Shown: in pieces, positions 8,238 to 16,296 of the stretch | How positions within the stretch are numbered: the first letter of the stretch is position 1 | Layout of the letters: the number at the start of each line of letters is the position of its first letter | The notes under the pieces: generated by a model | Told to the model about the DNA's origin: nothing | Seen by the model: the letters and a program-made list of their open reading frames with translations, nothing else | Databases searched by the model: none | Translations under genes and position numbers: made by a program | Assembly (NCBI GenBank): GCA_031285345.1 | Contig: JAITWI010000082.1 | Location: 1 to 41,753 of the forward strand | From: Alistipes sp. | GTDB taxonomy: Bacteria > Bacteroidota > Bacteroidia > Bacteroidales > Rikenellaceae | Direction of reading: 5' to 3' | Length of the DNA stretch: 41,753 nucleotides

Positions 8238-8570
8238 TCAGGCGAGGCTTTTTTTAACCGACAGTCCGCCCCATTGATTGACGCGGTAGGTGGCGACGTG
8301 GGGTTTGCCGCCGTTTTCGCAGACCGAGAGTTCGACCTCGAACGGCGGCGACTGCGCGACGATGTCGGAGGCGGGAAACCTGTCGGCGATGACGTATAGA
8401 TACAGGTCGGCGTGGTCGCACGGGACGGTTTCGAGCGCCCCGCCCTTGTCGGAGAGGTTTATGTAGCCCACGATAGCCCCGTCGGCGCCGAAACAGACCG
8501 CCGTCATGTAGACGCTGTATCTGTCCCACTCGGGGAAAGAGCTCTTTATCTCCACCTTAAAACTTTTCAT
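8238..8570 (-). CDS. Hypothetical protein, 110 residues
   Basis: I do not recognise this family. The 110-residue product begins MKSFKVEIKSSFPEWDRYSV and has alternating hydrophobic segments (DLYLYVIADRF, PFEVELSV) suggesting a small beta-sandwich. There is no signal peptide or membrane helix. It is convergent with the decarboxylase operon and divergent from the DUF177 gene. A TACCTTCG box (8575-8582, minus strand; one mismatch from TAnnTTTG) ends only 4 bases before the ATG, so the mRNA would be almost leaderless. Its base composition and codon pattern resemble its neighbours. The coding call rests on length, composition and an independent promoter. Confidence 0.6.
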   Translation of the reverse strand: MKSFKVEIKSSFPEWDRYSVYMTAVCFGADGAIVGYINLSDKGGALETVPCDHADLYLYVIADRFPASDIVAQSPPFEVELSVCENGGKPHVATYRVNQWGGLSVKKSLA

Positions 8571-8602
8571 GGCACGAAGGTAGTGAAAATAAAAATATTT
8601 TG

Positions 8603-8610
8603 TACCTTTG
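8603..8610 (+). promoter_or_regulatory. -7 box for the DUF177-rpmF-plsX operon
   Basis: TACCTTTG, exact to consensus. It ends 13 bases before the ATG at 8624 and overlaps an alternative in-frame start at 8600, which argues that 8624 is the true start. Confidence 0.6.
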
Positions 8611-8623
8611 CACCCCGCGCATT

Positions 8624-9136
8624 ATGACACAGAGGTACACCATCGCCCACAGAGGGCTCAAAGAGGGCACGCACGAGTTCGAGTGGAAGATCGGCGACGA
8701 CTTCTGGGAAGGACGCGGAGAGAGCGGCGTGAAGGGCGGCGAGGTGGATGTGAGGGCTGTGTTGGAGCGTGGCCCGGGCGGCGCTAACGCGGCGATGAGG
8801 CTCGCGGTGGAGATGAAGGGGAGCGTCACGGTGTCGTGCGACAGGTGTCTGGAGGATTGCCTGCTGCCGGTTCGCGTGACGGAACGGTTGGCGGTGAAGC
8901 TTGCCGAGTCGGACGAAATGCCGGCCTTCGAGGGCGACGTGCTGTGGCTCAACCCGGCCGACGCGGCGATAGACCTCGAACAGTATATATACGAGAGCGT
9001 CGTGCTCAGCCTGCCCCTCCAGAGGGTCCACCCCGAGGATGTCCACGGTCGGCCGCTCTGCAACCCGGCGATGCTGGAGCGCTTCACCATCGTCAGCGAA
9101 GATGAGTTTGAAAAGTTACAAAGCTTGAAGTCGTGA
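8624..9136 (+). CDS. DUF177 (YceD-like) protein
   Basis: This 170-residue protein belongs to the DUF177/YceD family, almost always encoded next to rpmF and linked to 23S rRNA or ribosome assembly in other organisms. The identifying part is the paired cysteine motif SVTVSCDRCLEDCLLPV followed by an acidic C-terminal half with DLEQYIYESVVLSLPLQRVH. The ATG at 8624 is chosen over one eight codons earlier because the earlier one lies inside the -7 promoter box. It is followed by rpmF after 34 bases and then plsX, the widely conserved order. No membrane segments are present. The molecular function is not settled. Confidence 0.88.
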   Translation: MTQRYTIAHRGLKEGTHEFEWKIGDDFWEGRGESGVKGGEVDVRAVLERGPGGANAAMRLAVEMKGSVTVSCDRCLEDCLLPVRVTERLAVKLAESDEMPAFEGDVLWLNPADAAIDLEQYIYESVVLSLPLQRVHPEDVHGRPLCNPAMLERFTIVSEDEFEKLQSLKS

Positions 9137-9170
9137 TTAGTAATTGATTGATTCATAAACAAATAAAAAT

Positions 9171-9353
9171 ATGGCACATCCTAAACACAAAGTCTCGTCG
9201 ACTCGTCGGGACAAGAGAAGAACCCACTACAAAGCCACCGTACCGACGGTAGCCACCTGCTCCAACTGCGGCTCGCCCGTGCTCTATCACAGGGTATGCC
9301 CCGAGTGCGGTTTCTATCGCGGCAAGCTCGCCGTCGAACAGAAGGCCGAGTAG
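9171..9353 (+). CDS. rpmF: 50S ribosomal protein L32
   Basis: This 60-residue ribosomal protein of the large subunit starts MAHPKHKVSSTRRDKRRTHY, the standard L32 N-terminus. The zinc-ribbon cysteines are present (Cys30, Cys33, Cys43 and Cys46, in CSNCGS and CPECGF), so this is the zinc-binding form. It lies between DUF177 and plsX, the usual context, with 34 bases upstream and 26 bases before plsX. Confidence 0.97.
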   Translation: MAHPKHKVSSTRRDKRRTHYKATVPTVATCSNCGSPVLYHRVCPECGFYRGKLAVEQKAE

Positions 9354-9379
9354 TCCCGACCCTAAAACCCCCTGAGGCC

Positions 9380-10342
9380 ATGGCCGAAAGAAGGTTGAAT
9401 ATAGGCGTCGACGCGATGGGGGGCGATTTCGCTCCCGAAGCCGTCGTGTTGGGCGCCATCGAGGCGGCGGGCGTGTTGCCGACCGACGTGCGCCTGACCC
9501 TTGTAGGCGACGAGGCGGCCATCCGTGAGATTATGTCTCGCCAGGGAGCGGCCTCCGACCTGTTCGACGTTGTGCATACCACCGAGGTGATCACCATGTC
9601 GGACCATCCGGCTCAGGCGTTCGCCAAAAAGCCCGACTCTTCGCTCACCGTGGGCTTCGGTCTGCTGAAGGCGGGGCGGATCGACGGATTCGCCAGCGCG
9701 GGCAACACCGGCGCCATGCTGGTCGGGTCGATGTACACCGTCAAGGCCATCGAGGGGATAATCCGCCCAACCATCTCGTCGCAGATCCCCACCTTGGGCG
9801 GCGGCGCGGCTCTGGTGCTGGATGTGGGGCTCAACGTGGACTGCAAACCCGATGTGCTCGACCAATACGGCATGCTGGGCAGCATCTACGCCGAGAAAGT
9901 ACTGGGCATCGAAAACCCTCGCGTGGCGCTGCTCAACATCGGCGAGGAGAGGGAGAAGGGCAATCTGGCCACCAAGGCGGCCTACGAGCTGATGGAGGGA
10001 ACTTCGAGGTACAACTTCGTGGGCAACGTGGAGGGCAAGCACATCTTCACGGGCGAGGTGGCCGACGTCGTGGTTTGCGACGGATTTGTGGGCAACATCG
10101 TTTTGAAGCAGGCCGAAAGCATGTACGACATCGCACGCGAGTTGGGCATGGACATGAACAACGACTTCTTTCGCGGGCTCAACTACGAGCACGTGGGCGG
10201 AACTCCGGTGTTGGGGGTCAACGCCGCCGTCACGGTGGGCCATGGCCGCTCGACGCCGCTGGCGATCCGCAACATGATCATGCAGACCGAAAGGGCCGTC
10301 CGCTCGCGATTCGTGGAGCTGATCAAAGAGATTTTGAGTTGA
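9380..10342 (+). CDS. plsX: Phosphate acyltransferase PlsX
   Basis: PlsX makes acyl-phosphate from acyl-ACP and orthophosphate, the first step of glycerophospholipid synthesis in PlsX/PlsY bacteria; it is a peripheral membrane enzyme. The 320-residue product begins MAERRLNIGVDAMGGDFAPE, with the diagnostic VDAMGGDFAP. Further family motifs are GFASAGNTGAMLVGS and VVCDGFVGNIVLKQAES. The ATG at 9380 is preferred; an earlier in-frame start would overlap rpmF and add non-conserved sequence. The length is typical. fabH often follows plsX, but here a structured spacer and a tRNA gene follow instead. Confidence 0.95.
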   Translation: MAERRLNIGVDAMGGDFAPEAVVLGAIEAAGVLPTDVRLTLVGDEAAIREIMSRQGAASDLFDVVHTTEVITMSDHPAQAFAKKPDSSLTVGFGLLKAGRIDGFASAGNTGAMLVGSMYTVKAIEGIIRPTISSQIPTLGGGAALVLDVGLNVDCKPDVLDQYGMLGSIYAEKVLGIENPRVALLNIGEEREKGNLATKAAYELMEGTSRYNFVGNVEGKHIFTGEVADVVVCDGFVGNIVLKQAESMYDIARELGMDMNNDFFRGLNYEHVGGTPVLGVNAAVTVGHGRSTPLAIRNMIMQTERAVRSRFVELIKEILS

Positions 10343-10687
10343 CGCGGCGGTTCGGCGAACGACTGACGGATAAAAGACGAGAGAGGCGCTCGGCGGCCAA
10401 CTAACGGATAACAAGCGTCGGACAGATAAAAGAGGAGCATGGTAGACGAACTTTTTAGTTATCTCCCTCACAAGATGCCTCCACCGCCTTACGGCGACAT
10501 TTGGCGCTCGGTCGATGAGCTCATTCGTTGCGAGGCAACGAATTCGGTTCCATAGTTCACCCGAGCGGACTAATCGTCCGCGAGAGCACCGACCGGAACC
10601 CGCTTGTCGGCCAAAGGCCGGCGCGGAATAGTGCAGGGAGGTAACAAGGGGAGGTATAACCCCGGATGGCAGGAATAAGAGATATTC
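10343..10687 (+). other. Hairpin-rich spacer with duplicated tRNA 5' end
   Basis: These 345 bases hold no recognised gene. Hairpins are visible at 10526-10540 (CGTTGC/GCAACG), 10565-10581 (GCGGAC/GTCCGC) and 10608-10620 (CGGCC/GGCCG), plus weaker ones. An 18-base sequence, ATTCGGTTCCATAGTTCA, occurs at 10542-10559 and again at 10684-10701, where it forms the 5' part of the tRNA gene. A 38-codon ORF (10439-10555, ATG preceded by AGAGGAG) begins MVDELFSYLPHK and ends inside the first copy; I cannot say whether it is translated. Three loosely similar ACGGATAA-type repeats lie at about 10366-10430. No promoter for the tRNA is evident. This may be a remnant of a damaged tRNA or a structured RNA. 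Confidence 0.5.
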
Positions 10688-10759
10688 GGTTCCATAGTTC
10701 AACGGATAGAACGACAGTTTCCTAAACTGTAAATCCAGGTTCGATTCCTGGTGGGACTA
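10688..10759 (+). tRNA. tRNA-Arg (anticodon CCU)
   Basis: The full cloverleaf can be drawn. Acceptor stem 10688-10694 with 10752-10758 (two G-U pairs); D stem GTTC/GAAC at 10697-10700 and 10709-10712; anticodon stem ACAGT/ACTGT with loop TTCCTAA (anticodon CCT at 10721-10723); four-base variable loop; T stem CCAGG/CCTGG with loop TTCGATT. The discriminator is A10759. CCA is not encoded. It reads AGG codons. Confidence 0.93.
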
Positions 10760-10793
10760 CAAAGAGAGGCGGACCTCTCGGCGTAGAAAACAG

Positions 10794-10818
10794 GGGAGGC
10801 AATGCGCCTCCCTTTTTT
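10794..10818 (+). terminator. Terminator after tRNA-Arg
   Basis: GGGAGGC (10794-10800), loop AATGC, GCCTCCC (10806-10812), then six T. A further 6-bp hairpin (GAGAGG/CCTCTC, 10764-10779) lies between the tRNA and this terminator. Confidence 0.8.
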
Positions 10819-10855
10819 GTGTCGTGCCTTTTGCCGCGCCTTTCTCGTTGCATGT

Positions 10856-10886
10856 TTTGCTCTCTGTCGAAAAAATAGTACCTTTA
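10856..10886 (+). promoter_or_regulatory. Promoter of the GH92 gene
   Basis: TTTG at 10856-10859, 19 bases, then TACCTTTA at 10879-10886 (one mismatch from TAnnTTTG). It lies 24 bases before the ATG at 10911. Confidence 0.5.
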
Positions 10887-10910
10887 CGGTCGTTACTACA
10901 TTCTTCCGGT

Positions 10911-13172
10911 ATGAAAAAACTCTCCATGCTCAGTGCGGCCGCCGCCGTCGCTGCGCTCTCGATAGCCCTGCTTTCGTGCGACGGCCAAAACGCCCGAAAC
11001 GCAAAAAACGCCCGAGGCGAAGACGACCTCACCCGCTGGGTGGATCAATATATCGGCACGGGCGGCCACGGCCACGTTTTCATGGGCGCGAGCGTACCTT
11101 TCGGAGCCGTGCAATTGGGCCCGGTGAGCATTCCGCGCGATTGGGATTGGACGTCGGGCTACCACCGCAGCGACACCACGGTGATAGGATTCGCCCACAC
11201 CCACCTCTCGGGAACCGGCATCGGCGATTTGTGCGACATAATCCTGATGCCCACCACGGGTGCGACCAACCACGCCCGCGGTGACGAAAACGAGGGCTAC
11301 GAGAGCGGAATGTGGTCGCACTTCAGCCGCCGGGACGAGTACTGCGCCCCGGGATATTACGCCACCTATCTCGAACGCTACGAGGTGGGGGTCGAGCTGA
11401 CGGCGACCGAAAGGGTGGGATTCCACAAATACACCTTCCCCACCAACGCCCCCGACTCAAGGGTGGTGATCGACCTGGCGGGCGGAACAGGTTGGGACGC
11501 CCCGACCGAAACCTTCATGCGCGTGGCGGGCGAGAGCACCATCGAGGGATATCGCTTTTCGAAGGGATGGGCTCCGGATCAGAAGATATTTTTCGTGGCC
11601 GAGTTCTCGCGACCGTTCCAGGCGTTTAAGATCTACGACGGCAACACGCCAGTCGAGGGCGACGAATACTCTTCGAGGCAGACTTTCGGCGAGGCGATGT
11701 TCGGCGAGGCGGGCGGCGAGGCGGTCTACGTCAAGGTGGCGATCTCCCCCGTCGGTGTCGAAAACGCGCGCGAGAACATGGCCGCCGAGTTGCCCGGGTG
11801 GGACTTCGGAGGCACCATCGCCGAGGCCAAGGACGCGTGGAACGACGAACTGTCCAAAATTCGCATCGAGACCGACGACGAGGCCACCAAGCGCATATTC
11901 TACACCGCCCTCTACCACACGATGATAGCCCCGTCGCTCTTTTGCGACGTGGAGGGAGACTACCGCGGAGCCGACGGCCTGCCTAAAAAAGCCGCATCGT
12001 TCACAAACTACACCACCCTGTCGCTGTGGGACACCTACCGCGCCGCCCACCCTCTGATGACCATCATCCACCCCGAGAAGGTGCCCGACATAATCAACAC
12101 GATGATCAACATCTACCGCCAGCAGGGCAAACTGCCGGTGTGGCACCTTGCGGGCAACGAGACCGACACCATGGTGGGTAACCCGGCGATTCCTGTGGTG
12201 GCCGACGCGATTCTGAAAGGCTTCACGGGATTCGACCGCGAGGCGGCCTACGAGGCGATGAAAACCTCGGCCATGCTGGACGAACGGGGGCTCGACCACT
12301 ATAAAAAGTATGGCTACATTCCGTTCGACCTCTACGGCGAATCGGTGGCCACGACGCTGGAGTACGCGCTGGCAGACTGGGCGCTGGGGCAGGTGGCGAT
12401 GATGGAGGGTCGCAACGAGGATTACGACTACTTCGACGCCCGGAGCCGTGCATATCGCCACTTTTTCGACCCCGGGACTGGCTTTCTGCGAGGCCGCGCG
12501 GCAGACGGCGGATGGCGCACGCCGTTCGACCCCTTCGCCTCCACCCACAGAGCCGACGACTACACCGAGGGCAACGCGTGGCAATACACATGGCTCGTGC
12601 CCCACGACGTGGAGGGATTGGCGGCGGCGTTCGGCGGCATGGAGCCGTTTCACGCGAAACTCGACTCGCTATTCGTCGCCCGGGGCGATATGGGCGCCCA
12701 GGCCTCGCCCGACATCAGCGGCCTAATCGGTCAGTACGCCCACGGCAACGAGCCGAGCCACCACATAACCTACTTCTACACCATGACCGGACAGCCCCAC
12801 AAAACGGCACGCCTTGTGCGGCGGGTGCTGAGCGAACTCTACAACGACGCCCCGGACGGCCTCTCGGGCAACGAGGACGTGGGGCAGATGTCAGCCTGGT
12901 ATGTGCTCTCGGCGTTGGGATTCTATCAGGTCGAGCCCGCCGGGGGAAGATACTTCTTCGGTTCGCCGGCGGTCGACGCGGCGGAGTTGGAGGTGGGCGA
13001 GGGCAAAATTTTCACAATAGAAGCGATGGACAACTCGGCCGACAACATCTACATCCAGCGCGTGGTTTTGAACGGTCGGGAACACGACAAACCCTACATC
13101 ACCCACGCCGACATCTCGGCCGGAGGTGAAATGATTCTCGAAATGGGGCCCGAGCCTGCGATTTGGTACTAA
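10911..13172 (+). CDS. Glycoside hydrolase family 92 lipoprotein (putative alpha-mannosidase)
   Basis: GH92 enzymes are mostly Ca2+-dependent exo-alpha-mannosidases acting on N-glycans or yeast mannan. This 753-residue protein has a lipoprotein signal peptide (lipobox L-L-S-C, Cys23), so it should be anchored in the outer membrane or periplasm. Family hallmarks are YIGTGGHGHVFMGASVPFGA near the N-terminus, GFAHTHLSGTG, and in the C-terminal (alpha/alpha)6 domain HGNEPSHH (Glu614, the expected acid) and GNEDVGQMSAWYVLSALGFY (Glu655-Asp656, at the catalytic base region). Many members have Asp-Asp there as I recall; Glu655 is a mild variation. It stands alone, without SusC/SusD genes in the window. 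The length is normal. The ATG at 10911 is chosen because the signal peptide begins there. Exact linkage specificity is unknown. Confidence 0.92.
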   Translation: MKKLSMLSAAAAVAALSIALLSCDGQNARNAKNARGEDDLTRWVDQYIGTGGHGHVFMGASVPFGAVQLGPVSIPRDWDWTSGYHRSDTTVIGFAHTHLSGTGIGDLCDIILMPTTGATNHARGDENEGYESGMWSHFSRRDEYCAPGYYATYLERYEVGVELTATERVGFHKYTFPTNAPDSRVVIDLAGGTGWDAPTETFMRVAGESTIEGYRFSKGWAPDQKIFFVAEFSRPFQAFKIYDGNTPVEGDEYSSRQTFGEAMFGEAGGEAVYVKVAISPVGVENARENMAAELPGWDFGGTIAEAKDAWNDELSKIRIETDDEATKRIFYTALYHTMIAPSLFCDVEGDYRGADGLPKKAASFTNYTTLSLWDTYRAAHPLMTIIHPEKVPDIINTMINIYRQQGKLPVWHLAGNETDTMVGNPAIPVVADAILKGFTGFDREAAYEAMKTSAMLDERGLDHYKKYGYIPFDLYGESVATTLEYALADWALGQVAMMEGRNEDYDYFDARSRAYRHFFDPGTGFLRGRAADGGWRTPFDPFASTHRADDYTEGNAWQYTWLVPHDVEGLAAAFGGMEPFHAKLDSLFVARGDMGAQASPDISGLIGQYAHGNEPSHHITYFYTMTGQPHKTARLVRRVLSELYNDAPDGLSGNEDVGQMSAWYVLSALGFYQVEPAGGRYFFGSPAVDAAELEVGEGKIFTIEAMDNSADNIYIQRVVLNGREHDKPYITHADISAGGEMILEMGPEPAIWY

Positions 13173-13200
13173 AAAAACTTTTTCGCGTCAAAAAAAACAC

Positions 13201-13208
13201 TATCTTTG
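13201..13208 (+). promoter_or_regulatory. -7 box for the V-ATPase operon
   Basis: TATCTTTG, exact to consensus, 44 bases before the ATG of the E-subunit gene and only 28 bases after the GH92 stop. No terminator is seen in between. The -33 region is a T-run followed by C, not a clean TTTG. Confidence 0.6.
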
Positions 13209-13252
13209 ACACCATTCTTGAAACCTTCGTCGATAATAAAACTACCTAATGT

Positions 13253-13870
13253 ATGACCGATAAACTCAATTCACTGACACAGAGGCTCTACGAAGAAGGC
13301 CTCTCGAAAGGTCGCGCCGAGGGCGACAGGATCCTTTCGGAAGCCGAAAACCGCGCGAAGTCGATAGTGGCCGAGGCCGAGACCCGCGCCCGCGAGATCG
13401 AACGCAAGGCGGCTGCCCAGGCCGAGGAGCTGCGCAAGAACACCATGACCGAGATCGCCATGGCGGGTCGTCAGGCAGTGTCGGCGCTCAAGGGCGAGAT
13501 CACCGACCTAATAGTAGCCAAAAGCGTCGAGGGCGGAGTGAAAAAAGCCGGGGTAGATCCCGCGTTCGTCAAAGAGATGCTCGTCGCCGTGGCCAAGAAT
13601 TGGCAGGGCGCCTCGTCGGACAAAATCACCCTCACCGCCCTGCTCCCCGAAGCCAAACGCGCCGAACTCGAAAGCGCTTTCAAAGATAGCGTCGCGGGTC
13701 TGTTGGCCGAAGGCGTCGAAGTGGGTTACAGCCCCGCGGTCGGCAGCGGTTTCCGAGTCGGCGAGAAGGGCGGCGGATACTACATCGGCTTCTCGGACGA
13801 GAATCTGGAGGCGCTGCTGGGCGGCTATCTGCGCGAACGGGTGTCGGAAATCCTTTTCGGTAAGAAGTAA
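13253..13870 (+). CDS. ntpE: V-type ATPase subunit E (peripheral stalk)
   Basis: This 205-residue protein matches the subunit E architecture: a long charged N-terminal helix (LSKGRAEGDRILSEAENRAK through EAETRAREIERKAAAQAEEL, about residues 18-66) that pairs with a stalk partner, and a compact C-terminal domain that binds the catalytic head (ending in an ALLGGYLRERVSEILFGKK helix). It is the first gene of a seven-gene operon. Its stop overlaps the next ATG by one base. No gene for the usual partner subunit G/H is present in the window. Length and position agree with Bacteroidota and spirochete V-ATPase operons. Sequence identity in this subunit is low in general, so the operon context matters. 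Confidence 0.9.
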   Translation: MTDKLNSLTQRLYEEGLSKGRAEGDRILSEAENRAKSIVAEAETRAREIERKAAAQAEELRKNTMTEIAMAGRQAVSALKGEITDLIVAKSVEGGVKKAGVDPAFVKEMLVAVAKNWQGASSDKITLTALLPEAKRAELESAFKDSVAGLLAEGVEVGYSPAVGSGFRVGEKGGGYYIGFSDENLEALLGGYLRERVSEILFGKK

Positions 13871-14526
13871 TGTTTCTCTCGACGCAATACTACGCCCTCA
13901 TCGCGGGTCTTCGCGAGTGGACGTTGGATGGAGCCGACAAGGGGTTCGACGCGACGGAGACCTACGGAGAGATCCGGCGGGAGCTGTCGCCGAAGGACCG
14001 TCGGACGGCCGCGCTTTTGTGGTCGCTGGTCGACATCTACGGTCTTGAGCGCACCCGCGTGGAGTGGCTCTACGACAGGTGCGAGGCGTCGCGCTGCGAC
14101 TTTTTGAAGGATTGGGCGCGGTTCGACCGCAACCTGCGCAACATAGTGGCCGCCCACACCGCCCGCGCAAAGGGCATGGAGGTGGCTTCGAATCTGTTGG
14201 GCGGCGGCGACATAGTGGAGGCTCTGGCCAAAAGCTCCGTCGCCGACTTTTCTCTCAGGGGCGAGTTGGAGTACATCGACTCGCTGCTCGGCGCGTTGGA
14301 CGGCAAGACGGGCATCGTGGAGAAGGAGCGGGCGATAGACCTCATCCGCTGGAGCAAGGCCGAGTCGATGGCCGAGTTCGATAGCTTCGGCATGCCCACG
14401 GTGCTCTCCTATCTCATCAAAATAGGGATTATCCATCGTTGGGAGGCTCTCGATCCGGAGGTGGGTCGGCAGATGTACGAAAAACTGCTTGCGGCAGTCA
14501 AATCAGAGGTAAAAATAGCACAATAA
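13870..14526 (+). CDS. DUF2764 protein of the V-ATPase operon
   Basis: This 218-residue, apparently all-helical protein fits DUF2764, a family found in V-ATPase operons of Bacteroidota and spirochetes (as in the Borrelia V-ATPase cluster, from memory). It begins MFLSTQYYALIAGLREWTLD. Other segments resemble the d/C subunit that links the rotor ring to the central stalk: WARFDRNLRNIVAAHTARAK, and the C-terminal VLSYLIKIGIIHRWEALDPE. The operon lacks an obvious C subunit, so a C-like role is a reasonable inference but not shown. It overlaps the E gene by one base and ends two bases before the start of subunit A. There are no membrane helices or signal peptide. Confidence 0.8.
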   Translation: MFLSTQYYALIAGLREWTLDGADKGFDATETYGEIRRELSPKDRRTAALLWSLVDIYGLERTRVEWLYDRCEASRCDFLKDWARFDRNLRNIVAAHTARAKGMEVASNLLGGGDIVEALAKSSVADFSLRGELEYIDSLLGALDGKTGIVEKERAIDLIRWSKAESMAEFDSFGMPTVLSYLIKIGIIHRWEALDPEVGRQMYEKLLAAVKSEVKIAQ

Positions 14527-14528
14527 AT

Positions 14529-16292
14529 ATGGGAACAAAAGGTAAAGTGTCGGGCATCGTCGCCAACATGGTGGTGGTGAAGACCGACGGAGCCGTGGCG
14601 CAGAACGAGATCTGCTGGGTCGATGCCGACGGCGGCATCCGCCTGATGGCCGAGGTCATCAAGGTGATAGGAGACGAGGCCTACATTCAGGTGTTCGACA
14701 GCACGCGCGGCCTCAAAAAAGGGGCGTCGGTGGAGTTCGCGGGGCACATGTTGGAGGCGACGTTCGCCCCGGGCATCCTGTCGCGCAGCTACGACGGTCT
14801 GCAGAACGACCTGGAGAAGATGTCGGGCATCTTCATCGAGCGCGGAACGACCACCGAACCGGTCGACTTCGCGGCCGAGTGGGAGTTCACTCCGTTGGCC
14901 GCCCCGGGAGAGAAGGTGGTCGCCGGTTCTTGGCTGGGTCAGGTGCCCGAGATCAACATCGTGCACAAGATCATGGTGCCGTTCGTGTTCGAGGGAACCT
15001 ACACGGTGAAGAGTGTCGCTCCCGCCGGAAAATATAAGATCACCGACACAGTCGCGGTGGTGACGGGCGCCGACGGCGTCGACAGAAATGTGACCATGGT
15101 GCAGAAGTGGCCGGTGAAGCGGGCGGTGAAGGCCTACACCGAAAAACCGCGCCCGAGCAAGGTGATGGAGACGGGGGTTCGCGCGATCGACACCTTCAAC
15201 CCCATCACCGAGGGTGGCACGGGCTTCATCCCCGGACCGTTCGGCGCGGGCAAGACGGTGCTTCAACACGCCATCTCGAAGCAGGCCGAGGCCGACGTGA
15301 TCATGGTCGTGGCTTGCGGCGAGCGCGCAAACGAGGTGGTGGAGATATTCGCCGAGTTCCCCCACCTTGTCGACCCACAGACGGGCCACAAGCTGATGGA
15401 GCGCACGATCATCATCTGCAACACCTCGAACATGCCCGTGGCAGCGCGCGAGGCGAGCGTCTACACCGGGATGGCGATCGGCGAATACTACCGCGCGATG
15501 GGGCTGAGGGTGCTCATTTTGGCCGACTCCACTTCGCGTTGGGCGCAGGCTCTGCGCGAGATGTCGAACAGGCTCGAAGAACTTCCCGGTCAGGACGCCT
15601 TCCCTATGGACTTGTCCGCCATCATTTCGAATTTCTACTCCCGCGCCGGGCTGGTCTATCTGCCCAACGGTAAGACGGGGTCGGTTACGTTTTTGGGAAC
15701 GGTGTCGCCCGCGGGCGGTAACCTCAAAGAACCGGTGACCGAATCGACCAAAAAGGCGGCTCGCTGCTTCTACGCCCTGAGCCAGGCGCGCGCCGACTCG
15801 AAACGCTACCCCGCCATCGACCCGCTGGACAGCTACTCAAAGTATCTGGAATATCCCGAGGTGGTGGAGTATTTGGACAAAACCATCGAGCCCGGCTGGG
15901 TGGACAAGGTGATGAAGGGCAAGACGCTGGTGCAAAGGGGCAAAGAGGCGTCGGAGCAGATCAACATCCTGGGCGACGACGGCGTGCCGGTGGAGTACCA
16001 CGAACGCTACTGGAAGTCGGAGCTGGTCGACGGGGTTATTTTGCAGCAGGACGCGTTCGACCCCATCGACGCCTACTGCCGCTTCGATCGCCAGAAGTAT
16101 ATGTACAACATGGTGTTGGGAGTGTGCGAGCGCAAGTTCGCTTTCGACGGATTCGAGGATTGCTCGTCGTTCTTCAAGGAGCTCATCAACCTGTTCAAGC
16201 AGATGAACTACTCGACCTACCAGAGCGCCGAATATTACGACTACGGCCGCCAGATCGAAGAAAAAGTGTCAGAAAAAGAGGTAAAAGCATAA
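14529..16292 (+). CDS. ntpA: V-type ATPase catalytic subunit A
   Basis: The catalytic subunit of the cytoplasmic V1 head hydrolyses or makes ATP. The 587-residue product contains the Walker A motif GPFGAGKT (Gly236-Thr243) and the downstream ADSTSRWAQALREMSNRLEE, both diagnostic of subunit A. The insert region before Walker A (residues about 115-185, the non-homologous domain typical of A over B) is present: EWEFTPLAAPGEKVVAGSWL. The start at 14529 (MGTKGKVSGIVANMV) lies two bases after the DUF2764 stop; a longer in-frame extension would overlap that gene. It is followed by subunit B after 4 bases. Full length, no defects seen. Confidence 0.97.
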   Translation: MGTKGKVSGIVANMVVVKTDGAVAQNEICWVDADGGIRLMAEVIKVIGDEAYIQVFDSTRGLKKGASVEFAGHMLEATFAPGILSRSYDGLQNDLEKMSGIFIERGTTTEPVDFAAEWEFTPLAAPGEKVVAGSWLGQVPEINIVHKIMVPFVFEGTYTVKSVAPAGKYKITDTVAVVTGADGVDRNVTMVQKWPVKRAVKAYTEKPRPSKVMETGVRAIDTFNPITEGGTGFIPGPFGAGKTVLQHAISKQAEADVIMVVACGERANEVVEIFAEFPHLVDPQTGHKLMERTIIICNTSNMPVAAREASVYTGMAIGEYYRAMGLRVLILADSTSRWAQALREMSNRLEELPGQDAFPMDLSAIISNFYSRAGLVYLPNGKTGSVTFLGTVSPAGGNLKEPVTESTKKAARCFYALSQARADSKRYPAIDPLDSYSKYLEYPEVVEYLDKTIEPGWVDKVMKGKTLVQRGKEASEQINILGDDGVPVEYHERYWKSELVDGVILQQDAFDPIDAYCRFDRQKYMYNMVLGVCERKFAFDGFEDCSSFFKELINLFKQMNYSTYQSAEYYDYGRQIEEKVSEKEVKA

Positions 16293-16296
16293 AGAT

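Noticed and set aside
7053-8399. A 448-codon plus-strand frame overlapping mmdB
   Set aside because: Out-of-frame shadow of mmdB; Arg/Gly-rich translation and no recognisable domain.
10542-10620. A second functional tRNA gene
   Set aside because: Only the first 14 bases match the tRNA; no D, anticodon or T stem can be built afterwards.
9362-10702. A 446-codon minus-strand frame over plsX and the tRNA
   Set aside because: Antisense of plsX that also reads through the tRNA spacer; composition is not protein-like.
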